DNA of 64,000 nt from Prauserella shujinwangii (GCF_003001955.1 NZ_PVNH01000006.1:124001-188000); one strand, 5' to 3'. Shown: positions 43,002-51,713, counted from the first letter of the stretch. Notes: generated by a model not told the origin, from the letters alone. Numbers and translations are program-made.

Positions 43002-43613
43002 GTGAACACAGACAAGCCGAGTACGGGCCGGCCTCGCGGCTTCGACGAGGAGACGATCCTCGACCGCGCCGTCGAAGTCTTCTGGCGGCACGGCTACGAA
43101 GGGACGTCGATGAGCCACCTCACCGACGCCATGGGCATCAACCGGCCCAGCCTGTACGCCACGTTCGGCAGCAAGAAGCAGCTGTTCCAACGCGCCTTCG
43201 ACCGCTACCTCGAGACCAAAGTGGCCTACCTCGGCGACGCCTTCGAGCAGCCGACCGCATACGCCGTCATCGAGAGCTTCCTGCGCAGCAACGTCGACGC
43301 CCTGACTGCCGGCGATCACCCCCGCGGATGCCTCTCCATCCAGGGCGGCTTGGCCTGCTCGCCGGAGAACGCTGGCATCTCCGAGCTCCTCGCCGCAGGC
43401 CGGGCCACTACGGAGGACGCACTCGCAGAGCGGCTGTCGCGAGCAGTGCAGGACGGTGATCTTCCGAACGAGGTCGACACCCGGGCACTGGCGCGATTCG
43501 TCATGGTGCTCAGCGAGGGGTTCGCGGTTCACGCCGCGGCCGGTGCCGAGCGCGACGATCTCCAAGCCTCGGTCGATGTCGCGCTGCGGTCCGTCACGGC
43601 GCTCTGCTCGTGA
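43002..43613 (+). CDS. TetR-family regulator
   Basis: A 203-aa repressor. The helix-turn-helix (TSMSHLTDAMGINRPSLYATFGSKKQLF) is canonical, and the ligand domain includes a CLSIQGGLACSPEN segment typical of the TetR_C_16-like group controlling oxidoreductases. A GTG start is used, ten bases after the last operator copy. The three palindromes next to it imply autorepression plus control of the divergent F420/NADP oxidoreductase and SDR genes. Confidence 0.9.
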   Translation: MNTDKPSTGRPRGFDEETILDRAVEVFWRHGYEGTSMSHLTDAMGINRPSLYATFGSKKQLFQRAFDRYLETKVAYLGDAFEQPTAYAVIESFLRSNVDALTAGDHPRGCLSIQGGLACSPENAGISELLAAGRATTEDALAERLSRAVQDGDLPNEVDTRALARFVMVLSEGFAVHAAAGAERDDLQASVDVALRSVTALCS

Positions 43614-44039
43614 CCGATCCCTGAAGGAGACAAACCCGCCCGCAGCCGCACGCCGTGCCAGCCACGCGGTACGGGGGCGACACGGGCACGGCGTGCCCGA
43701 ACTCGCCCGCACCGCCGGACCGGCCGTTCATAGGTTGTCGGTCATGCACTGGTCGTGGTTGACATCCGCGCGCTGTCACCACAGCCGACGATGGACCCGC
43801 GGAGGCGGCCAGTATTCGGCGGCGCGGCGTTGGCGCCGCTGCCTGCCCTGTCCGACAGGCAGAACGACTCGCACGGTTTCCTCCCGGGGCTGGACGTTGG
43901 TCGGCACCCGGACCCGCTCGCACTGACCTGGACCAGCTGGCGGCCAAGCGGGACGCCACCGACCGCATCGTCGGCACCAGTACCTCCGAGGACCCGCCTT
44001 CGATGGCAAGCAGCTGTGGGCCTTGACCACGGCGACGGG
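43614..44039. other. Gene-free, scarred stretch
   Basis: About 430 bases after the TetR gene. Open frames on both strands lack starts, codon bias and motifs. It lies against an IS256 fragment and is probably degraded mobile-element or gene debris. Confidence 0.35.
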
Positions 44040-44240
44040 TGTGATGCGGGCGCTCGGGACGGGAGGTCCATGCCGCAGCGGGTGCCGCAGCGGCTGTCAG
44101 GGATCGATGAGATCGTGCTGTCGTTGACCGCCCGCGGCTCGACCACCGGTGAGCTCGCCGCGCGCTTGGCCGAGTTCTCCGGCGCGACGGTGTCCCAGGA
44201 TGCGCCCTCGCGCATCACCGACAAGGTCGTGCCCCGCTGA
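44040..44240 (+). pseudogene. IS256-family transposase internal fragment
   Basis: A plus-strand stretch (QRLSGIDEIVLSLTARGSTT; ELAARLAEFSGATVSQDAPS; RITDKVV) matches the segment just before the DDE core of IS256 transposases. It includes the part missing from the copy at 34.5 kb. Both ends are lost. Confidence 0.65.
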
Positions 44241-44372
44241 TGCCACCGACCGGTGGACGCGGGTTGACGGTGCCGCTGTCTCATCAGGCCGCTGGGACTG
44301 CGGTCGCTGAATCCGTGAGCTGACCCGGGCAGATGTGATGACGGCCTTCGGTGACGGCCAGCCGGGCACGTC

Positions 44373-45296
44373 TCATGTCACCTTGATGACGACCTTGCCC
44401 GAAGCGTGACCGTTCTCGACGGTGGCGAGAGCGGCCGGAGCTTCGGAGAGCGGATGGACCGCGGTGATCACGGGCGCGAGGACTCCGTCGAGGGCCAGCC
44501 GGGCGGACCGCTCCAGGTTCTCGCGGTCGAGACGGCGCTCGACGACACGCCCACCGAGATCGGGCACGGACGGATCACCCACGGCGATGACGTTGCGGGG
44601 AGCCCGGGCCAGTGGAGCGACCGTCCGCAGCGAGGTGCCGCCGACCAGGTCGACGATCCCGTCGAAGCCGCCCGGAACCAGCTCCCGTGCCGCGGCGACG
44701 ACGTCCCCGGCGGTGTAGTCGATGAACCGCACCCCGATGGTCTCGGCATGTTCGCGCTTGGCGGTACTCCCGGTGCCGATCACACGCAACTCGCGCTCGA
44801 CGGCCAGCCGGGCGACGGCGAGACCGACCCCGCCCCCGACCCCGTTGACCAGGACCGTGGCACCGGCCGGGAGGCCGAGTTGGTCGAGGGCGTCCACCGC
44901 GGTCGTCCCGGCCACTGGCAGCGTTGCCGCCACGGTCGCGGACAGGCCCGCCGGGATGCGCGCGGTGTTCGGCGCGGACAGCACCGTCGTCTCGGCGTAG
45001 GTGCCGCCACCGGTGAGCGCGAAACCGAAGACCGCGTCACCCACCTCGAGCCCGACGACGTCCTCGCCCCGGGCGAGAACCGTTCCCGCCGCCTCCATGC
45101 CCAGCACGCGGGGAAACGGACGCCCGCCGTCGAGCCCGGAGACCAGGCCAGAGCGCAGAAGGTGGTCGAGGGGATTCACGCCGGCGACGTCGACCCGGAT
45201 CAGCACCTCGCCGCGGCCGGGGGCGAGATCGGGACGATCGAAGAACTCCTGCACCTCGGGCCCGCCATACCTGCCGAAACCCCACGCCTGCCCCAT
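44373..45296 (-). CDS. Zinc-independent MDR/quinone-oxidoreductase-type NADPH reductase
   Basis: A 307-aa medium-chain reductase. The N-terminal GroES-like domain (DVAGVNPLDHLLRSGLVSGL; LGMEAAGTVLARGEDV) is followed by a Rossmann domain with the QOR-type loop VNGVGGGVGLAVARLA and NADPH-binding GTGSTAKREHAE. Zinc-ligand Cys residues are absent, as in quinone oxidoreductases. It lies 107 bases after a MerR gene in the same direction and is probably activated by it under electrophile or redox stress. Confidence 0.88.
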   Translation of the reverse strand: MGQAWGFGRYGGPEVQEFFDRPDLAPGRGEVLIRVDVAGVNPLDHLLRSGLVSGLDGGRPFPRVLGMEAAGTVLARGEDVVGLEVGDAVFGFALTGGGTYAETTVLSAPNTARIPAGLSATVAATLPVAGTTAVDALDQLGLPAGATVLVNGVGGGVGLAVARLAVERELRVIGTGSTAKREHAETIGVRFIDYTAGDVVAAARELVPGGFDGIVDLVGGTSLRTVAPLARAPRNVIAVGDPSVPDLGGRVVERRLDRENLERSARLALDGVLAPVITAVHPLSEAPAALATVENGHASGKVVIKVT

Positions 45297-45403
45297 CTTG
45301 TGCCGCCTCCCGTGTGACCGACCCCGGTGCTTCCGGGCTCTGCAGCCATCCTCACCTCTCACATCGATGTCAGAGGCAACCGGCTGCGGCGCAGGTCACA
45401 GCA

Positions 45404-45799
45404 TCAGGTCGACCGTGCCACCGGTTCCGGAGCCGTGGACAGCTCCGCCCGGTGCCGGCTGTTACCCCTGATCAGCTCGTCGAGCGCATCCCGGGTCTCG
45501 ATCAGGCGCGCGATGTCGGCGTCGATCCGGTCGCGCTCGCGCGTCATCGTCGCGAACGCCAGCTCGACCACGCCAGGGTCACTGGGGGTCTCCACACACG
45601 GCAGGACGGTCGCGATCACCCGGCTGGACATGCCCGCGTCGAACAGCCGACGGATGAGCGACACGCGCTGGACCTCGGCGTCGGAATAGTGACGCTGCCC
45701 AGCGCCGGAGCGGGAGCTGGTCAGCAGGCCCTGCTCTTCGTAGTACCGCAGTGAGCGCGGACTCACGCCCGTGCGCTTGGACAGCTCGCCGATCCGCAT
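45404..45799 (-). CDS. MerR-family regulator
   Basis: A 131-aa regulator with the MerR winged helix (MRIGELSKRTGVSPRSLRYY; EEQGLL) and the following antiparallel coiled coil (TRERDRIDADIARLIETRDA). One Cys (LPCVETPSDPG) is present but no metal-binding Cys pair, so an organic or redox signal is more likely than a metal. It is upstream of, and probably controls, the MDR reductase. Its 5' end abuts an integrase relic. Confidence 0.9.
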   Translation of the reverse strand: MRIGELSKRTGVSPRSLRYYEEQGLLTSSRSGAGQRHYSDAEVQRVSLIRRLFDAGMSSRVIATVLPCVETPSDPGVVELAFATMTRERDRIDADIARLIETRDALDELIRGNSRHRAELSTAPEPVARST

Positions 45800-45849
45800 T
45801 TTGAAAGCCTACGCCCGAATGCTCCACGTCCAGACCGCCGGCAAGTCAT

Positions 45850-46690
45850 GGACGCTCGCGGATCCCGCCACGGCGGCAGGGATGCGTGAAGATGCGTCGT
45901 GATACCCAGTCTGGTCGCCATTTTCTTGTAACGGTTCGAAACGGCATCCGGCGGATACGACTTGTCGAGTTCTCCCCTCATACCGACGAAAACGTACGAG
46001 TCCTCGCTCCAGGCCACGCCCAGCTCCGCGTACATCGCCTGGCAGCGCCTCTTGTGCTCGCGCAGCAACACGGTCGTTTCCGTGTCGAGCGCGATGCGGC
46101 GCATCTGGTGGGTCTTCGTGTCCTTCTCCCTGTCTACGCCGCGCAGCGTCGTGTAGCTGCTGCGCACCTCGACAATGCCTTCGTCCAGATCGACCCGCGA
46201 CCAGCGCAGCGCGCACACCTCTCCTCGGCGCATTCCGGTCGTCATCACGAGCCACACCAGCGTGCCCCACGCCTCATCCAGCTCGAACGCCTTCTCGACC
46301 AGCTTCGCCGCCTGCGCGGGTGACGGCGGATCGGGCTGCGGAGGTGCCTGCCGTGGCCGCTGCGCGACCTTCGCCGGGTTCGAGCTGTTCCAGTCCCAGC
46401 GCATCGCAGCGCCCAGCACACCGCTGATGATCGAGTTGAACCCGGTGCACCGACGACTGTGCCATCGGCTTGCACTCGTGCGGCTTGCACTTCGCCTTCT
46501 CGCAGTCGTGCTCGCCCTCGGCCCTGTGCTCGATAAACGGCGAGCCATCGCAGCGCGCGGCAGCCGCGCAGTTCGCCGTACAGCGTTTCGAGATTACGCG
46601 CGCTGAGCTTGCTCACCGGAACATCGCCAAGTGCGGGCCGGATCGTGCGGTCGATAACGTGGCGTCCATGGACAGAACCATGGACAAGTG
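45850..46690 (-). pseudogene. Decayed tyrosine integrase next to the AICE left end
   Basis: Pieces of a site-specific integrase occur in order in different frames. An N-terminal SAM-like arm (RTIRPALGDVPVSKLSARNL; ETLYGELRGCRAL) comes first. Then follow the core-binding part (GFNSIISGVLGAAMRWDWNS) and the catalytic domain with its first Arg (MTTGMRRGEVCALRWSRVDL). It ends at THLHA, just where the HxLRH box should begin. Second Arg, His and Tyr are gone. It is the remnant of an earlier element at this site. Confidence 0.75.
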
Positions 46691-46735
46691 ATCTTGAATG
46701 GGCGGCCGACGAGATGCTTCGCCTGGTGAGAGGTA

Positions 46736-46778
46736 GTGGGCCGGGCGGGGCTCGAACCCGCGGCCAAGGGATTATGAG
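46736..46778 (-). repeat. attL: 43-bp copy of the tRNA(CAT) 3' part
   Basis: Identical over all 43 bases to 57524-57566. It covers the T arm, variable region and anticodon of the tRNA but lacks the 5' half, so it is not a gene. Confidence 0.92.
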
Positions 46779-46853
46779 CCGTGTCGATCTTGACCGGCTC
46801 GCATATGCCCTGATCAGGGCCGATTCCGCTAGGGAGAGGGCAGGCGCCGCCTG

Positions 46854-46872
46854 CTGTCCCGTGACTGTCCCG
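46854..46872 (+). repeat. 19-bp arm-type repeat, left copy
   Basis: CTGTCCCGTGACTGTCCCG, itself two CTGTCCCG units spaced 11 bases apart. An identical copy is at 57398-57416. The two flank the att core when the element is circular, so they are candidate integrase arm-binding sites. Confidence 0.55.
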
Positions 46873-46922
46873 CAGTCCCGAAACCCGCTCCCCTCCCCCA
46901 CCCCGACAAGAAGCCTCGAACG

Positions 46923-46998
46923 CGGCCGGTGATGCCGTGTCAAGGGTCGTAGATCGCGCAGCGACGCGCCAGCGCCCTTGACGCGGTGTCACCGGCCG
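46923..46998. repeat. Long imperfect inverted repeat near attL
   Basis: 24-base arms (46923-46946 and 46975-46998; CGGCCGGTGA and GTCAAGGG ends complementary, a few mismatches) around a 28-base loop. Its position in non-coding AICE sequence suggests a replication, transfer or single-strand initiation structure. A terminator is the simpler alternative. Confidence 0.45.
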
Positions 46999-47093
46999 TT
47001 GTCACGATTCGGCGTCGGGGTGGAGCCATCGATAACGCGATGCTCACGGTGAGCGACGACGGAGGGTACATAGCTGAGCAAGGAGGCTGGCTC

Positions 47094-47273
47094 ATGTTCC
47101 TCCTGGATTGGCGCGCCGCCGCCGAGCGGCGCTACCGGCCCACCACGCGGGCCGCGCCGCCCGGCCGGTGGGCGGAGCGGAGCGGCAGCCCGCCGTGCCG
47201 GGATGGATGCCGCCACGTACGCGACGGGACGGGCCGGGCGCGCCGCCGACGGCGGCGCGCCTTGATCCCATAG
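47094..47273 (+). CDS. Possible 59-aa basic AICE protein
   Basis: ATG 47094 follows AAGGAGG at ideal distance. The product (MFLLDWRAAAERRYRPTTRA then Arg-rich) is strongly basic with no known motif. Its end runs through a perfect 11-bp hairpin (47237-47261), which argues against the 3' part being coding. Confidence 0.3.
   Translation: MFLLDWRAAAERRYRPTTRAAPPGRWAERSGSPPCRDGCRHVRDGTGRARRRRRRALIP
47237..47261 (+). terminator. GC hairpin upstream of the cargo gene
   Basis: Perfect 11-bp arms GGCGCGCCGCC / GGCGGCGCGCC with a 3-base loop. It separates the GC-rich attL side from the AT-rich cargo gene. Confidence 0.5.
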
Positions 47274-47412
47274 AGGCAAATTCGGCAACTGCAGCGCCAC
47301 ATCACACGAAAGCGGTGCACGCATATCGCACCTGCACCTCTCACTTTACGAGTGGATCTTTGATATGCGTAGCGCAATGAAACGAAGACGACAACGCCCG
47401 GAAGGTCGCACC

Positions 47413-49254
47413 ATGTCGAATCTAGACAAGGGAACTTGGCTCGTAACACAACTCGATCAAATAATTGCAACCTTCCACTTGCCACTCGTGGAACCCTTGG
47501 GTTTGCCCGCCGGTCAGCCAATAGAGTCATATATAAATCTAAACAGTGACATGGTGCGTATCCTGGAAGAGGCACCATACGAACTAGCATATCAATCACT
47601 CGACAACAATCGGGGCCAAGTCATCCTGCAAAGCGAGAAGGCGCGCAAAAAACTTCGACGAAAAAAACGTAGGCAGGTCTGGTTTAACAAGAAGTCTTTA
47701 TCTAGCTCTCTTTTGGTCCACCACGTAACAGCTGACCCAGTCTCCCGCTCAGGAATCGATACCGCAGCAGTTGTGGCAGAAATTGCATCAGGTGAACGGT
47801 TTCATGTTGATGCAGACACAAGATTTACAACCGGCAATTCTCTACCGGACCACATCCAGGAACGAATTCGCGAGGCAGCAGAATCGGGCATTGGAGAGGT
47901 AACAGTTATCGAAGCGGCCGTACCACTCAGATTGATCGGCGAAGTATCAACTATCGAGGAATTAATTAGCGATGACGCATATCTCGAAGGAAATGCAGAT
48001 ACAGATCTAAACATCGAACTATGGCCATTAGTCGAGTATGATCCAGATACGTTGAAGCGGAGACTATATTCCGCACTTGAAGTCGCCTTAAAAGACGTCA
48101 GAAACGTGCAGAAGTCCTACTATGCTATAACTAGACACCCAATCACTTTAGTGAACAAGGAACGCCTTCCTCACGGCTTGCCAATCACGCTACGACAACT
48201 TCGAGACGTGGGAGTTCCAGACAGAACGCGACAAGTTGTCATGGAGGTCAATCGAAATCTTTGGTCGCTAATGCGTCCTCGAACTCTTTCGCAAGAGCAA
48301 ATCAGAGATATGGTCCGTATGCGAGGTCGGGTGGATCGCGGCACCTTTAGTTCCCATCTGGATCTGTACCGAGAGGCTGATGTCGCACTCTATCGCCAAG
48401 GGGACACCAGATCCGGCGTACTATTCTGGGCGCTTTCGGCAGAATCGTTACTAGACGAGCTGTTGTTCCACCTTTACTGGGAAGAGAAAATGACGCCGGA
48501 GACAGCGGCAGATCGATGGATCAACGGCCTTGAAACTCGCGTAAAGCGCGAGTATGCCAGTCGACTCGGAGGATCGTGGGACTTAACAACGAACGGACCA
48601 TTAATGCAATGGAATAAAGGCGTTGCCGAGGTGCGGCATCGGATCGTTCACGCTGGCTATGTTCCCACTCTTCAAGAAGCTCAAGGTGCACGTCATGCCA
48701 TTAATTCGCTTTGCGATTTTGTATGCAATCGACTCACTACATCTAGCACACTTGCGCGGTATCCCCGCACCGCTATCTCTCTAGTCGGGCGAGCAGGCCT
48801 TAAGTCTCGAGGTGTCTACTCCCGACGACTGCGAGAACTTCTGAAAGATGCCGACGAGCCAAGCTGGGATGACACCTTTGCTCGTTGGCGACAAGCAATG
48901 TCGCGATTGCGAACCGAACAGGTTGGTCAACGTCGCCAACCTGACGCGGAACGTTCGTCACTACTCGCAGTGTTTCATCCAGATGGCAACATCAAGTGGT
49001 GCCTCCATGACTATGAGGCGAATCTTGCTACTCCCATCGTCTTTGACGTGTCCAAACTCCCCATTGCACAGCAGCGAAACATAAAGAAGTTGCACGCAGA
49101 GTACATCGAAAACGGCAAGAAAATGCCGGAGTCGCTTGCAATTTACGGTTTCGATACGACCACTATTTCCATCAATAACGACTGGAGAGAAGAGTACCAC
49201 TATGTTCCCCTGGCGGAAGTAATGGTCGACAGATCCGATTTTCAACAGACATAA
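47413..49254 (+). CDS. AT-rich AICE cargo: HEPN-like protein, candidate defence/toxin gene
   Basis: A 613-aa protein that I cannot assign to a named family. Residues about 350-450 form a helical domain (ADVALYRQGDTRSGVLFWAL; SAESLLDELLFHLYW) with VRHRIVHAGY, an R-x4-H motif (Arg408, His413) like that of HEPN ribonucleases. The N-terminal 300 residues are unknown, with a basic patch (ARKKLRRKKRRQVWF). The C-terminal 100 residues are a separate mixed alpha/beta region. ATG 47413 follows GGAAGG. The gene is strikingly AT-rich and uses TTA and ATA codons rare in its neighbours, so it was acquired recently. Cargo position in a conjugative element suggests phage or plasmid defence, or an abortive toxin. 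Confidence 0.6.
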   Translation: MSNLDKGTWLVTQLDQIIATFHLPLVEPLGLPAGQPIESYINLNSDMVRILEEAPYELAYQSLDNNRGQVILQSEKARKKLRRKKRRQVWFNKKSLSSSLLVHHVTADPVSRSGIDTAAVVAEIASGERFHVDADTRFTTGNSLPDHIQERIREAAESGIGEVTVIEAAVPLRLIGEVSTIEELISDDAYLEGNADTDLNIELWPLVEYDPDTLKRRLYSALEVALKDVRNVQKSYYAITRHPITLVNKERLPHGLPITLRQLRDVGVPDRTRQVVMEVNRNLWSLMRPRTLSQEQIRDMVRMRGRVDRGTFSSHLDLYREADVALYRQGDTRSGVLFWALSAESLLDELLFHLYWEEKMTPETAADRWINGLETRVKREYASRLGGSWDLTTNGPLMQWNKGVAEVRHRIVHAGYVPTLQEAQGARHAINSLCDFVCNRLTTSSTLARYPRTAISLVGRAGLKSRGVYSRRLRELLKDADEPSWDDTFARWRQAMSRLRTEQVGQRRQPDAERSSLLAVFHPDGNIKWCLHDYEANLATPIVFDVSKLPIAQQRNIKKLHAEYIENGKKMPESLAIYGFDTTTISINNDWREEYHYVPLAEVMVDRSDFQQT

Positions 49255-49367
49255 AATAGCGGACTAGCTAAAGTGGCGGCCGGTGCGTTCGGGTCGTGGT
49301 AGTAGTCCCTGCGGGCCATGCTGCCTCCTAATAGGTGGCCAACCTCTATGCCTCGCTGTCGGGCCTG

Positions 49368-50156
49368 TTACTCGTTCAGGAGAGGACTTAGCTGGGTCCA
49401 GATGTGTTCGTTGACCGCGATGGTCTCTGTAGATCGTCTGGAGTGAGGCTGTCCTGCTGCGTCGGTCACCTGCGCTCCGCTTTCTCGTGCCACCACTGTC
49501 CCGGCTGCCATGTCCCAGGGTTTGTTGCTGAGGATGATGCAGGCGTCGGTGCGGCCTTCGGCTACCCAGGCGAGGTCGAGGGAGGCTGCGCCGATCATGC
49601 GGATGCGTTCGACGTTCTCGGCCAACTTCTTTGTGACGGCGAAGCGGCGTTGGTTCTTTTCTTCGGCTCCGGGGCCGGTGGCGTAGTCGCCGATGGTGAC
49701 GATGGCGCGGTTGAGGTCGGTGGTGTTGCTGGCGTGGATGGGTTGGCCGTTGCAGTAGGCACCCCCGTCTTTGATTGCGTGGTAGCGCTGGTTGAGGAAG
49801 GGTGCGGTGATGACGCCGATGATGGGTTGGCCTCGGTGGACGAGGGCGAGTGAGGTGGCGCAGAGCGGGATGCCGTGGGCGAAGTTGGAGGTGCCGTCGA
49901 TGGGGTCGAGCGCCCATACGTAGTCGGTAGTTTCATCGATCGCCCCGCCGCCTTCTTCTTCGCCGAGGAAGTCGAAATCGGGGGTCGCTTGGTGGAGGTG
50001 GTCGCGGATTTCGTGCTGTATCTGTAGGTCGAGGTCGCTGACGTAGTCGCGGTCGCCTTTCGCGCGCACGACTCCGGGGGCTGAGGTGGTCATCAGCTTG
50101 GCCCCGATTTCGACGGCTTCCTGGGCGACGCCGAGCAGGTGGTTGAGGTCGTTCAC
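49368..50156 (-). CDS. Inositol-monophosphatase-family phosphatase
   Basis: A 262-aa Mg-dependent phosphatase of the IMPase/SuhB/CysQ fold. The metal-binding Glu (FDFLGEEEGG), the signature DPIDGTSNFAHG and the C-terminal WDMAAG are all present, so it should be active. Substrates in this family include inositol phosphates, fructose bisphosphate and PAP-type nucleotides. The GTG start overlaps the regulator's stop (GTGA), so the two form a coupled unit. Pairing of a small-phosphate hydrolase with a regulator in AICEs parallels the Nudix gene of pSAM2. A role in element control is inference. Confidence 0.87.
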   Translation of the reverse strand: MNDLNHLLGVAQEAVEIGAKLMTTSAPGVVRAKGDRDYVSDLDLQIQHEIRDHLHQATPDFDFLGEEEGGGAIDETTDYVWALDPIDGTSNFAHGIPLCATSLALVHRGQPIIGVITAPFLNQRYHAIKDGGAYCNGQPIHASNTTDLNRAIVTIGDYATGPGAEEKNQRRFAVTKKLAENVERIRMIGAASLDLAWVAEGRTDACIILSNKPWDMAAGTVVARESGAQVTDAAGQPHSRRSTETIAVNEHIWTQLSPLLNE

Positions 50157-51034
50157 GCGGTGATCTCCTTGCTGCGCGCCCACATGGTGTCGAACACCTG
50201 GGAGAACGTGTCGAACAGTCCCGGCACGCCGGGTTTGCGTTCGGCGACGAGGGTGGGTGACTCGACTCCGCGTGCGTCGGGGAGGTAGGGCTGGATGACG
50301 CAGGTGGTGTCGTCGATGACGGTGATGTTGAACCGCACCGGCTCGTCGTAGGTGCGCAGCCGCAGGTTCCCGCGTGCCTCGGGGGAGAGTTTGCCGTGCA
50401 GGCGTTGCAGGGTCTGGATGTTGAGTGTGGTGAGGGTGGAGAGCACCCCGGCCGGGTGGGACTCTTCGCGCTCGCGTTCGGCGATGTTGTGCCCGTGCGG
50501 GTCGAGGAACAGGCACTCGACCACCGTGCCGGTTTCCAGCAGGTCCAGTAGCGACTTGTCGGGGTAGCTCTGGCACAGCATGTTCAGCGACAGCCCGACC
50601 ATGCTGATCTTCTCGGCGTTGTCGAACAGCTTGTGCGGCGGGATCTCGTGGGAGAACGCGGGGCGGCTGGGGAACACGGCGGTCACGTCGGCCATGCCCT
50701 GCGTGCTTGGCAACGCCGGTTGCGCGGGCGGGGTGGCGGTGCCCTTCGCTGGGGGCTCGGGCACGAACTCGATACCGCCGGTGTGTTCCTGGAAGAGCTG
50801 TTCGGCGGTCCAGCCGGGGAACATCGCTTCCAAGATCCGGCAGTGGTGCGCGTACGGCAGCCCTTGCAGGTCCCGGGCCAGCCACCGGTAGAACTGCGCC
50901 TTGCTCGGCCAGCTCCCCACCAGCTCGGCGTCGATTTGCTTGGCGAGCTTGTCGTACTCCCGGCAGAACGTCCGGTGCCCCTGAAGATGCCGTTGCCGCA
51001 GCAACACCTTCAACACGATCGGCTTGTCGGCCAT
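50153..51034 (-). CDS. AICE transcriptional regulator (HTH plus DUF5919-like domain)
   Basis: A 293-aa protein. The N-terminal 90 residues (HRTFCREYDKLAKQIDAELV; WPSKAQFYRWLARDLQGLPY; HHCRILEAMFPGWTAEQLF) are the helical DNA-binding region common in actinomycete element regulators. A Pro-rich linker follows, then a C-terminal PLD/DUF5919-like domain (LGLSLNMLCQSYPDKSLLDL-type segment; VECLFLDPHGHNIAERERE) likely to sense a small molecule. It is divergent from the AICE core operon with a direct-repeat operator between, so it probably represses transfer and replication genes. Confidence 0.78.
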   Translation of the reverse strand: MADKPIVLKVLLRQRHLQGHRTFCREYDKLAKQIDAELVGSWPSKAQFYRWLARDLQGLPYAHHCRILEAMFPGWTAEQLFQEHTGGIEFVPEPPAKGTATPPAQPALPSTQGMADVTAVFPSRPAFSHEIPPHKLFDNAEKISMVGLSLNMLCQSYPDKSLLDLLETGTVVECLFLDPHGHNIAEREREESHPAGVLSTLTTLNIQTLQRLHGKLSPEARGNLRLRTYDEPVRFNITVIDDTTCVIQPYLPDARGVESPTLVAERKPGVPGLFDTFSQVFDTMWARSKEITA

Positions 51035-51084
51035 CCCTGTCGTCTCCCCCGGTTGCGGTCGGTCGGGAGACGACCCTACCACCA

Positions 51085-51104
51085 AGACGAGACACAGACG
51101 AGAC
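51085..51104. promoter_or_regulatory. Direct-repeat operator between regulator and AICE core operon
   Basis: AGACGAGAC occurs at 51085-51093 and 51096-51104, one helical turn apart, in the 200-base divergent region. It is a good candidate for binding by the adjacent regulator. Confidence 0.5.
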
Positions 51105-51236
51105 TCGATGAGTACGGGAAGTTCGAGATGCGACACGCACGGTGTCGTGACTGGACAGCCATCCGACCGATTGTGGGGGTGTGCCGCCGCACAGGGCGGA
51201 CAACAGGAGAAGAACCCACAGGAAAGGTCAACAACG

Positions 51237-51713
51237 ATGGCGATCCCCAAGGGGTACCGGTTCCCGATCGAATTCGATGAGGCGTTCCCGCAGGGCTTGG
51301 TGATGGTGGGCGAAGTGTCGCCGGACACGGAGTACCAGTCCCGTGAGGACAAGGCGATGGGCAAGCCCGCCCGGCAGCGGGTGGACGAGGCCACCGGTAA
51401 GCGGCAGTGGAAGGTCACGGTCACCGACCCGGACCAGACCAACGCCAAGCGCGCCTCGTACGAGGTCACGTTCCTCGCGGATGTGCAGCCGGTGCCGACC
51501 ACGGAGGAAGCGTTGCCGGGTATGCGGCCGATCGAGCTGGAGGGGCTGACGGCTGAGCCGAAGGTGGCGGGCAACGGCGAGTTCAAGTACCAGTCCTACG
51601 TCTTCCGCGCGACCGGGTTCAAGGCCCCGGCCAGTGCTGGCGGGCGCTCGACTCCCTCCGGCAAGTCTTCTGCCGCGTCCGGTGCGGGTGAGTCCACGGC
51701 CAAGGCCGCATGA
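51237..51713 (+). CDS. Conserved AICE protein of unknown function
   Basis: A 158-aa soluble protein beginning MAIPKGYRFPIEFDEAFPQG, with a beta-rich middle (RQWKVTVTDPDQTNAKRASY; EVTFLADVQPVP) and a low-complexity Ser/Ala/Gly tail. Homologous-looking first genes occur at the head of many AICE operons, often called plasmid replication or transfer-associated proteins without proof. AGGAAAGG precedes the ATG. It begins the rightward operon that continues through traB, rep, xis and int. Confidence 0.7.
   Translation: MAIPKGYRFPIEFDEAFPQGLVMVGEVSPDTEYQSREDKAMGKPARQRVDEATGKRQWKVTVTDPDQTNAKRASYEVTFLADVQPVPTTEEALPGMRPIELEGLTAEPKVAGNGEFKYQSYVFRATGFKAPASAGGRSTPSGKSSAASGAGESTAKAA

Noticed and set aside
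46736-46778. A second tRNA(CAT) gene
   Set aside because: Only the 3' half is present. It is the att duplication, not a gene.
47132-47599. 155-aa minus-strand ORF overlapping the cargo gene start
   Set aside because: No ribosome binding site or motif, and it is opposite the better-supported cargo gene.
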